The notes beneath the pieces are model-generated. The model worked only from the letters and a program-made list of their open reading frames with translations. It ran no database searches and had not been told where the DNA came from. The translations under genes were made by a program, and so were the position numbers. From Sulfurovum sp. (GTDB taxonomy: Bacteria > Campylobacterota > Campylobacteria > Campylobacterales > Sulfurovaceae): a stretch of DNA of 14,724 nt. The stretch is taken from positions 1 through 14,724 of the forward strand of contig JAGSGJ010000043.1 in assembly GCA_023955225.1 (NCBI GenBank), read 5' to 3'. This document shows positions 5,676 to 11,877 of this stretch, piece after piece. Positions within the stretch are counted from its first letter, which is position 1; each line of letters begins with the position of its first letter.

Positions 5676-7064
5676 ATGTTAGATAAAAATCATATAAAAC
5701 ATTTTGAAACACTTGTCGGTAAAGAAAATGTCTATAGTGACAAAGCACACCTCATCGCATACTCTTATGATGCGACACGTACACGTTTTGAACCTGAAGC
5801 CGTTGTTTTTCCTAGAGATGAGGGCGATGTGAGTGCCATACTCACATACTGTAATGAGCATCACATTGTCATCACGCCAAGAGGAGCGGGTTCCGGATTT
5901 ACCGGAGGTGCTCTACCGACCCAAGGTGGCATCATCTTAGGGTTGGAAAAACACATGAACAAAATCCTTGAAATTGATATGGAAAATATGGTTGCCGTAG
6001 TGCAACCAGGTGTCATCAATATGGATTTACAAAAAGCGGCTGAAGAAGTAGGACTTTTTTATCCGCCTGATCCAGCCAGTGAAGAGTACTCAACTATCGG
6101 TGGAAATGTAAGTGAAAATGCAGGAGGAATGCGTGCTGCAAAGTACGGTATTACCAAAGACTATGTTATGGCGCTTCGTGCAGTACGTCCAAACGGTGAC
6201 ATCATCCGTGCCGGAAAACGTACCATCAAAGATGTAGCCGGATACAACATTGCGGGTATCCTCATCGCCAGTGAAGGTACACTTGCAGTCATTACAGAAA
6301 TCACAGTAAAGCTCATTCCTAAACCTAAGTTTACCAAAGCGTATATGGGAATATTCCCTTCTGTAGATGACGCGATGAATGCCGTTTTCAAATCCCTCGC
6401 ATCCGGTGCGAACCCTGTGGCTATGGAGTTTATGGATGACCTGGTTGTCCAGGCACTTAAAGAGAAACTGGGCATCCAGCTACCAGAAGATGCAGGTGCA
6501 CTGCTCATAGGTGATGTTGACGGGAATGTTATAGAAGAAGTAGAGTTTCAACTGGAAACTTTAGAAAGATCATTTAAAGAGAATGGTGCTCAGAAATTTG
6601 TCATTGCCCATGATGCAGAAAAAAGAACTGAACTCTGGTATGCAAGACGTAACGCTTCTCCTTCCATCACGATCTTTGGAAGTAAAAAGCTGAATGAAGA
6701 CATCTCTGTTCCAAGAAGTATGTTACCTGAAGCACTGAATCGTATCTACGCCATAGGCGACAAGTATGGATTTAAAGTGCCATGCTTTGGACATGCAGGT
6801 GATGGGAATATCCACGTCAATGTAATGGTGGACGGTTCTGATGAAAAACAACTTCATGATGGCCACCAAGCCATAGAAGAGATATTTCAACTCGTTGTGG
6901 ACATGGGTGGAACACTTAGTGGTGAACATGGTATCGGTACAAGTAAAGCACCGTTTATGAGCATTGCATTTAATGATGTGGAACTTGATCTGTTTAAAAG
7001 TATCAAACACTCTTTTGATCCTAACAACATACTCAACCCCGGAAAGATGGGATTACCGAATTAA
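5676..7064 (+). CDS. glcD: FAD-linked oxidase, GlcD type (glycolate oxidase subunit / D-lactate dehydrogenase)
   Basis: This 462-residue flavoenzyme oxidises a 2-hydroxy acid such as glycolate or D-lactate. The PCMH-type FAD domain occupies about 35-215, with the FAD phosphate loop PRGAGSGFTGGALP (68-81), GGNVSENAGGMRAAKYG (142-158) and DVAGYNIAGILIASEGTLAVIT. The C-terminal FAD-oxidase domain has FGHAGDGNIHVN (371-382, metal-binding His373 and His380), SGEHGIG (415-421) and FDPNNILNPGKM. The length is full. No GlcE or GlcF partner is nearby, so D-lactate dehydrogenase activity is equally possible. The gene starts 12 bp after the PgbA-like stop, with only a weak GGGA (5665-5668) as ribosome site, suggesting co-transcription and coupling. 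Cellular role and electron acceptor are inferred from the family only. Confidence 0.85.
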   Translation: MLDKNHIKHFETLVGKENVYSDKAHLIAYSYDATRTRFEPEAVVFPRDEGDVSAILTYCNEHHIVITPRGAGSGFTGGALPTQGGIILGLEKHMNKILEIDMENMVAVVQPGVINMDLQKAAEEVGLFYPPDPASEEYSTIGGNVSENAGGMRAAKYGITKDYVMALRAVRPNGDIIRAGKRTIKDVAGYNIAGILIASEGTLAVITEITVKLIPKPKFTKAYMGIFPSVDDAMNAVFKSLASGANPVAMEFMDDLVVQALKEKLGIQLPEDAGALLIGDVDGNVIEEVEFQLETLERSFKENGAQKFVIAHDAEKRTELWYARRNASPSITIFGSKKLNEDISVPRSMLPEALNRIYAIGDKYGFKVPCFGHAGDGNIHVNVMVDGSDEKQLHDGHQAIEEIFQLVVDMGGTLSGEHGIGTSKAPFMSIAFNDVELDLFKSIKHSFDPNNILNPGKMGLPN

Positions 7065-7075
7065 GGACAGGCATC

Positions 7076-7093
7076 ATGGAAGCATCATTTTAA
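7076..7093 (+). other. Five-codon minigene (MEASF) directly before the YihY start
   Basis: A strong Shine-Dalgarno (AAGGAC, 7063-7068) is correctly spaced for the ATG at 7076, which encodes M-E-A-S-F and stops with TAA at 7091-7093. The YihY-family ATG follows without a gap (TAAATG) and has no good ribosome site of its own. The arrangement suggests termination-reinitiation: ribosomes translate the tiny ORF and restart at 7094. Whether it is translated is inference. Confidence 0.45.
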
Positions 7094-7927
7094 ATGAATA
7101 ACAAATCTAAACTCAAAAAGATTTTAAAAAATTACTATATCTTCTTACGTGACTTTTTATCTGATCTTTTTGATGACAAAATAGGGCATTATGCTTCAAG
7201 TCTCAGCTGGAGTACGCTTTTTTCTATTATCCCTCTACTAGTCATTATGCTTTGGGTATTTACTACCCTGCCTTTGTTTGCTTCTGTATATCAAAAGGTA
7301 GAAACCCTTATCTTTTCTAATCTTCTACCCACTGATTCCAAAGAAGTGATGAACTACATTAACACTTTTGTAGCCAACTCTTATAAACTGGGATATGTTG
7401 GTACCTTTTATGTCGTCTTTGCCGCCATACTATTTTTTAAAAACTATGATTATATTGTCAATGATATTTTTGCAACACCAAGCCGAACTATACTAGAAGC
7501 TGTTAAAACCTATCTTTTACTACTTTTTATTGTATCTATACTGATGTCTGGTTCTTTTTATCTCTCTTCAGTTATACAAGTCTATCTCGATAAAAGCAGT
7601 ATTACAAGTATCATTCATCTTTACTCTTTTGTACCTTACTTTATCGTTTGGATGGTATTTTATGTACTGTATCAAGTTTCTGCCAATACACGTATCACGG
7701 TTTCATCTGCAATGATAAGTTCATTCATTGCTTCATTGATATGGTATCTCTCTAAAAGTGCTTTTGTCTTCTATGTAGTACATAATAAAACCTATTCAAG
7801 TGTCTATGGAAGTATTTCTACCCTACTCTTTTTCTTTTTATGGATTTATATTTCATGGGCTATTTTCCTGCATGGGTTAAAATTCTGTGATCTGCTAAAC
7901 AGAGATGAAGAGATAGACCATATATGA
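7094..7927 (+). CDS. YihY/virulence factor BrkB family membrane protein
   Basis: This 277-residue inner-membrane protein has six predicted membrane helices at about 41-60, 100-116, 138-163, 176-195, 203-228 and 238-262, and short charged ends. The conserved family signature near the end is clear: YSSVYGSISTLLFFFLWIYISW (split here as YSSVYGS, 234-240, and LFFFLWIYISW, 245-255), followed by the last helix and a polar tail. The DDKIGHYASSLSWSTLFSIIPLLV stretch (27-50) matches the family's N-terminal motif (A.SLsy.tllSl.PLl). The family was once misnamed ribonuclease BN, and no function is assigned. The gene is 29 bp after glcD and likely in its operon. Its last 11 codons overlap the convergent comEC gene by 33 bp. 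Confidence 0.85.
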   Translation: MNNKSKLKKILKNYYIFLRDFLSDLFDDKIGHYASSLSWSTLFSIIPLLVIMLWVFTTLPLFASVYQKVETLIFSNLLPTDSKEVMNYINTFVANSYKLGYVGTFYVVFAAILFFKNYDYIVNDIFATPSRTILEAVKTYLLLLFIVSILMSGSFYLSSVIQVYLDKSSITSIIHLYSFVPYFIVWMVFYVLYQVSANTRITVSSAMISSFIASLIWYLSKSAFVFYVVHNKTYSSVYGSISTLLFFFLWIYISWAIFLHGLKFCDLLNRDEEIDHI

Positions 7928-9163
7928 AGAGGCCAACCCTAACACTGACCAAAAAAGTTTTTTACTCCATATAGCCCCTATAGACAGTCCTATATACCCA
8001 AGCATAGCCCACATAGGTAAAAGTGCCTCTGTACTGCTTTGAGGCATAGAGAACAAAGCTAACAAAGCCGTATCAAAAAGACTTCCAAAGCCCAATAGAT
8101 GTAATACCATGACCAAAGGATAAAAAGGAATGAACAGCAATGAAAGCAGAGGTGATAAAAGTTGATATGCACTTGTCACAGCAAAAACAGTGTGTACAAC
8201 AGGAAGCATCAAAACAAAGATACCCAAGGGAATGAAAATCAAAGTAATCATCCATCCCTTCACTCCTTTGCTGTACTGTAACAACAAAAATATATAAAAT
8301 ACCCCTGCCAGAGAAAGTTTAAAACTAAGAGAAACGACCAAAGAGGGAAAGAGTGCCACAAGTACCAGCATGATGGTGGTTAAAAAGGTAAAACTCAGCA
8401 ACTCCATACCAAGTAACAGCACTATCCACCCTACCAGTACCATCGCATACGAACGCAGAAGAGAAGGGGGGAAATCTACAAACCATAAGTAAACGCCTAA
8501 GAGTATCATAGCCACAAGGCCTACATCAAAAAGAGCATGACGGTAAGGGAAAAATCGTTGCTGCAGTGGTCTGTAGAGCAACAAAAGCAATCCATACACC
8601 AATCCCCATAATATCCCCAAATGAAACCCGCTCAATGCCACAAGGTGACTGACACCCAGCATACTGATCTTTTCTCTTAAGTCTTTCTCCAAAGGGGTAG
8701 CAAAAAAGATGGCATTGTAAAATGACTGTAAAGAGGTATCTTTATGTTGAGAAGCTACTTTTTCCAGTAGCGTATCTTTAAAGGTCACAGGAAGAAACTC
8801 TTGCTCTTTGATATAGCTTTTCACATAAAACGTACCTAAATAGTCACTAAAAGATATGCTTTTATGTGGAAATATCTGTAAGCGCAAACGTTTATGATTG
8901 AAATCATCTTTACTGTAGTTCGTTGTATAAAAAGTAAACCCATCCTCACTACGAAGTTTAAGCACTTGATAACGTTTATTTCCCTTGGCCTTTTCATACG
9001 CATTAAGCACTTCTGCATGCGTATAGTAAAAAGGTTTTGAGATAAAACTTTGATACGATTGATATTCTATCGAGAGCCGAACGAGTATCACAAATAGAAA
9101 AAAGAGCATCACCCAAATAAACGTTTTCTTTTCCGGAAATAGTTTTGGCTTTTCTAATTGCAT
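7895..9163 (-). CDS. comEC: ComEC/Rec2-family DNA-uptake channel, short form
   Basis: This 422-residue polytopic membrane protein transports single-stranded DNA into the cytoplasm during natural transformation. A first helix (about 14-31) is followed by an extracytoplasmic domain resembling the small ComEC OB-like region (45-140). The competence core has GVSHLVALSGFHLGIL (170-184) and FPPSLLRSYAM (231-241), both typical of the family, then repeated hydrophobic helices. The C-terminal metallo-beta-lactamase-like nuclease domain of long ComEC proteins is absent; the protein ends shortly after the last helix. The Campylobacterota ComE3 proteins I know of are similarly short, so this is not a truncation. 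The ATG at 9163 has only a weak GAAAGAGA site upstream. dnaB lies upstream on the same strand, an order I also recall for H. pylori (comE3-dnaB). Confidence 0.85.
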   Translation of the reverse strand: MQLEKPKLFPEKKTFIWVMLFFLFVILVRLSIEYQSYQSFISKPFYYTHAEVLNAYEKAKGNKRYQVLKLRSEDGFTFYTTNYSKDDFNHKRLRLQIFPHKSISFSDYLGTFYVKSYIKEQEFLPVTFKDTLLEKVASQHKDTSLQSFYNAIFFATPLEKDLREKISMLGVSHLVALSGFHLGILWGLVYGLLLLLYRPLQQRFFPYRHALFDVGLVAMILLGVYLWFVDFPPSLLRSYAMVLVGWIVLLLGMELLSFTFLTTIMLVLVALFPSLVVSLSFKLSLAGVFYIFLLLQYSKGVKGWMITLIFIPLGIFVLMLPVVHTVFAVTSAYQLLSPLLSLLFIPFYPLVMVLHLLGFGSLFDTALLALFSMPQSSTEALLPMWAMLGYIGLSIGAIWSKKLFWSVLGLASSYMVYLFISV

Positions 9164-9194
9164 TAAAAGTCTCTTTCTTGCCTATGTCTTTAAC

Positions 9195-9207
9195 GCAACT
9201 AAATTGC
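9195..9207. repeat. Hairpin 1 of comEC-dnaB spacer (GCAA-CTAAA-TTGC)
   Basis: A 4-bp inverted repeat encloses the pentamer CTAAA on the plus strand. It is short alone, but is one of four dyads with the same central sequence within 101 bp. Confidence 0.5.
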
Positions 9208-9216
9208 AGTACAAGC

Positions 9217-9233
9217 GAGGCACTAAATGCCGA
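9217..9233. repeat. Hairpin 2 of comEC-dnaB spacer (GGCA-CTAAA-TGCC), copy of 3525-3541
   Basis: The dyad GGCA/TGCC around CTAAA occupies 9219-9231. The surrounding 17 bases are identical to the minus strand of 3525-3541, and after one mismatch two more bases agree. Confidence 0.6.
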
Positions 9234-9257
9234 GTCCTAAGAGAGCTCAGCGTTCAA

Positions 9258-9276
9258 AAAAAAATTTAGTTTTTTT
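9258..9276. repeat. Hairpin 3 of comEC-dnaB spacer (A7-TTTAG-T7)
   Basis: Seven A and seven T bases flank TTTAG on the plus strand, or CTAAA on the minus strand. Two further A bases precede it. The stem has no G:C pairs, so it is weak as a terminator, although on the minus strand the stem ends in a run of nine T bases. Confidence 0.5.
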
Positions 9277-9283
9277 CTAAGCC

Positions 9284-9295
9284 ATGCTTTAGCAT
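9284..9295. repeat. Hairpin 4 of comEC-dnaB spacer (ATGC-TTTA-GCAT)
   Basis: ATGCTTTAGCAT is a perfect dyad with the same TTTAG core. The region just beyond repeats similar short words (GAAGCGTAGC, GAGCTTTGC). Confidence 0.5.
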
Positions 9296-9308
9296 TGAAG
9301 CGTAGCAA

Positions 9309-9327
9309 AATAGAGCTTTGCTCTATT
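9309..9327 (-). terminator. Possible weak terminator after dnaB
   Basis: On the minus strand an 8-bp stem, AATAGAGC with GCTCTATT around AAA, begins 5 bases past the dnaB stop. Only two further T bases follow the stem, so termination would be partial at best and read-through into comEC is plausible. Confidence 0.4.
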
Positions 9328-9332
9328 GCATT

Positions 9333-10763
9333 CTATATAGCAGGAAACTCTATATTTCCCACATTCATAGGGATATCAGCATCTTCATACTCTATCTCAA
9401 AAGCTGGACTGGTTGAAGCATCAACAAAACGGGTAAAATTCTTTTGGAAAACAAGATTCACTGTACCAGTAGGTCCATTTCTCTGTTTTCCTATGATAAT
9501 TTCCGCATCTTCTTCAGATTTTTTTCTAAATTCAGATTCATATGGTTTACCTTCTGCTTTCGCCTTCATCTCTTTTTCTTTCTCTTGCGCCTCACGATAG
9601 ACATCATCACGATACACAAAGAGGATGATATCGGCATCTTGTTCTATAGCTCCGGACTCACGGAGGTCAGAAAGCATTGGACGTTTATTGTCCCTGCTTT
9701 CTACCCCACGGTTAAGCTGAGAAAGTGCCACTATAGGTATCTGTAGTTCTCTAGCTAACTGTTTGAGTCCTCTTGAGATTTCAGATACTTCTTGTTGTCT
9801 TCCTTCTTTACCCTCGCCACTCATGAGTTGTAAGTAATCTATAATGGCTACTGAGATTTCAGGGTGTTGTGTTTTAAGTTTACGCAGCTTAGACCGCACA
9901 TGGTGAATGGTTGCATATCCACCGTCATCCACAAAAAGTTTTTTCTGAGAGAGATCCTGAGTCGCAGCAGAAAGATGACTCCATTGCTCATCCTTAAGAT
10001 CACCCACTCTAAGTGCCTGAAGTGGTATAGAAGTTTTTGCAGAAAGCAGTCTCAGCATGAGCTGCTCTGCTGGCATTTCCAGTGAGAAAAAAGCCACTCC
10101 TTCGTTACGTTCTATAGCTTTAAGTGCCATATTAAGTACCAGTGCCGTTTTTCCCATAGCAGGACGTGCCGCGATAATGACCAAATCCCCTTTACCAAAT
10201 CCGGACGTTTTATCATTGAGGTTTCTAAATCCGGTATCTGTACCGATGAGTTTAGAGTTTCCAAGCGCTTTAAGACGTTCTATCTCAGTCATCATCGCTA
10301 AAGTGATCTCTTTAGCCTCTCTAAAGTCATTAGAAGTTGAGTTTTGTGTAATTTCATAGAGTTTTTTTTCTACCAGATTCATCACTTCGTCAGCAGGCAG
10401 ATCATCTTCTATGGTGACTTTCCTGATCTCCGTTGCAAGTGTAGCCAAAGCCCTTTTGCTTGACTTTGCTTTTATCTCTTTCATATAAGCAGATGTATTG
10501 GTGATCGGATTTGCTGAAAGTAAGTCAAGCATTGCTACTTCATCAAACTTACCCATAGCGTTTAATTTTGAACGTAAAAACTCATCATCCAATGGTTTCT
10601 CTTCTGCACTGAGTTCTTCCATCGCAGCAAAAACATGCTGGTGAAAAGGCAAATAGAAGTCATGCGGCTTTAACTTAGCAGCGATCTCCTCATACGTTTC
10701 AGGATCAAAAATAACGGCAGAGAGTACTGCTCTCTCTATGTTAAGGTTGTACATGTTTTCCAT
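9333..10763 (-). CDS. dnaB: Replicative DNA helicase DnaB
   Basis: This 476-residue ring helicase unwinds the replication fork and binds primase. The N-terminal domain (about 5-105) begins NIERAVLSAVIFDPE. The RecA-like domain follows a linker and contains Walker A ARPAMGKTA (199-207), FFSLEMPAEQL, Walker B VAIIDYLQLMSG (305-316), ALSQLNRGVESR (346-357), RESGAIEQDAD (368-378) and EIIIGKQRNGPTG (421-433). A charged stretch of about 30 residues, rich in Lys and Glu (391-420), lies before that last motif, where E. coli DnaB has about ten. I recall a comparable insertion in H. pylori DnaB. There is no intein. The ATG overlaps the ispG stop by one base (TAATG), so translation is probably coupled; GAGGAC lies within the last ispG codons. 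Confidence 0.96.
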   Translation of the reverse strand: MENMYNLNIERAVLSAVIFDPETYEEIAAKLKPHDFYLPFHQHVFAAMEELSAEEKPLDDEFLRSKLNAMGKFDEVAMLDLLSANPITNTSAYMKEIKAKSSKRALATLATEIRKVTIEDDLPADEVMNLVEKKLYEITQNSTSNDFREAKEITLAMMTEIERLKALGNSKLIGTDTGFRNLNDKTSGFGKGDLVIIAARPAMGKTALVLNMALKAIERNEGVAFFSLEMPAEQLMLRLLSAKTSIPLQALRVGDLKDEQWSHLSAATQDLSQKKLFVDDGGYATIHHVRSKLRKLKTQHPEISVAIIDYLQLMSGEGKEGRQQEVSEISRGLKQLARELQIPIVALSQLNRGVESRDNKRPMLSDLRESGAIEQDADIILFVYRDDVYREAQEKEKEMKAKAEGKPYESEFRKKSEEDAEIIIGKQRNGPTGTVNLVFQKNFTRFVDASTSPAFEIEYEDADIPMNVGNIEFPAI

Positions 10764-11824
10764 TATTTATTGTCCTCTGCGAATTTCTCTACTTCTTGCA
10801 CAAATCTCTCGACCAAGTCTTTTTCAGGAAGTCTTGCAATGACTTCCCCTTTAAGCATTATCAGCCCTGAACCTTTACCATACGCTATGGCTACATCAGC
10901 ATGTTTAGCTTCACCGATAGCATTAACCACACAGCCCATCACAGAAACATCCATAGGTGTTTTGATGTGTGCCGTACGTCTTTCTACTTCCGCTACTGCA
11001 GTTACTAAGTCGGCTTCTATACGTCCACAGGTAGGACAAGATATAATGTTCAACCCTTCTTTTATCCTGCCACTGTCTTTGAGTATGGCCTTTCCTACTT
11101 TGATCTCTTCTTCTAATTCACCGGTAATAGAAACACGCATCGTGTCACCTATACCGTCAAGCAACAAGGCACCCAATCCTATGGCAGATTTGATAGTGGC
11201 ATGAAAAATCGTTCCTGCTTCTGTCACACCTAAGTGAAATGGATAGTCATTTTTAGGTCGCAACATTCTGTAAGCATCGACTGTTCTGTCTACATCAGAA
11301 GCTTTGAGTGACACTTTAATATCTGTGAATCCCAGATCTTCCAGAAATTTAATGTTATACTCAGCAGATGCGACCATACCCTCAGCTGTTGCACCATACT
11401 TTTGATCAAACTCTTTTTCCAGTGAACCTGCATTAACCCCTATACGTATAGGTAAGTTTCTCTCCTGACAGGCTTTCACTATCTCTTTGATGCGTGATTT
11501 TTCACCGATATTTCCAGGATTAAGACGTATACAGTCCACCCATTTTGCTGCTTCGAGTGCCAATTTATAGTTAAAGTGGATATCTGCGATAAGGGGTAGA
11601 GAAATCTGTTCTTTGATGGCTTTAAGTGCCAAAGCATCTTGCATCTCAGGTACTGCAACACGTACCATATCAGCACCTGCAAAATGTAGACGGTTTATCT
11701 GTTCTACTGTAGCTGCTATGTTATGTGTATCACTGTACGTCATGGACTGCACAGAGATAGGAGCATCACCACCTACAGCAACATCACCCACATAAATTTT
11801 TTTAGTTTTAACTCTTTCTTTCAC
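10763..11824 (-). CDS. ispG: 4-hydroxy-3-methylbut-2-enyl diphosphate synthase (IspG/GcpE)
   Basis: This 353-residue cytoplasmic [4Fe-4S] enzyme reduces methylerythritol cyclodiphosphate to HMBPP in the MEP isoprenoid pathway. The TIM-barrel part includes ISVQSMTYSDTHN (23-35), LIADIHFNYKLA (78-89) and CIRLNPGNIG (98-107). The iron-sulfur domain carries SCPTCGR (Cys263, Cys266) and VMGCVVNAIGEA (Cys298, catalytic Glu305). All three cluster ligands are present. It is the short bacterial form without the plant-type insert. The start is GTG at 11824-11822, supported by AAAGG six to seven bases upstream; no ATG fits better, since MKERVKTKKIYVG aligns with the family N-terminus. It sits between priA (53 bp upstream) and dnaB (1-bp overlap), with no functional tie to either. 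Confidence 0.95.
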   Translation of the reverse strand: MKERVKTKKIYVGDVAVGGDAPISVQSMTYSDTHNIAATVEQINRLHFAGADMVRVAVPEMQDALALKAIKEQISLPLIADIHFNYKLALEAAKWVDCIRLNPGNIGEKSRIKEIVKACQERNLPIRIGVNAGSLEKEFDQKYGATAEGMVASAEYNIKFLEDLGFTDIKVSLKASDVDRTVDAYRMLRPKNDYPFHLGVTEAGTIFHATIKSAIGLGALLLDGIGDTMRVSITGELEEEIKVGKAILKDSGRIKEGLNIISCPTCGRIEADLVTAVAEVERRTAHIKTPMDVSVMGCVVNAIGEAKHADVAIAYGKGSGLIMLKGEVIARLPEKDLVERFVQEVEKFAEDNK

Positions 11825-11849
11825 GGTTTGCCTTTTCTATAATTCTCTT

Positions 11850-11855
11850 ATTTTA
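11850..11855 (-). promoter_or_regulatory. Possible -10 of ispG
   Basis: The minus strand reads TAAAAT in the 53-bp priA-ispG gap, which would give a leader of about 19 nt with AAAGG. A TATAGA a few bases nearer the gene is an alternative. There is no clear -35 or TG extension. Confidence 0.35.
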
Positions 11856-11877
11856 CCTAAACAACCTACAATGGATA

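Noticed and set aside
6161..6508. 115-codon minus-strand frame inside glcD
   Set aside because: It is antisense to conserved FAD-domain coding sequence and has no SD or promoter.
7895..9163. comEC as a truncated pseudogene lacking the metallo-beta-lactamase domain
   Set aside because: Short ComEC/ComE3 proteins are normal in Campylobacterota, and this frame is intact with the core motifs.
9195..9295. CRISPR-like array in the comEC-dnaB spacer
   Set aside because: The dyads share only five core bases, differ in stem and spacing, and there are no direct repeats with uniform spacers or cas genes.
9333..10763. Intein in dnaB
   Set aside because: Walker A and the other helicase motifs are contiguous; the only extra is a charged insertion of about 20 residues without intein motifs.
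10770..11204. 144-codon open frame on the plus strand
   Set aside because: It is antisense to ispG, whose cluster cysteines and barrel motifs are intact. The Ser/Ala/Pro-rich translation is typical of a reverse-strand shadow.
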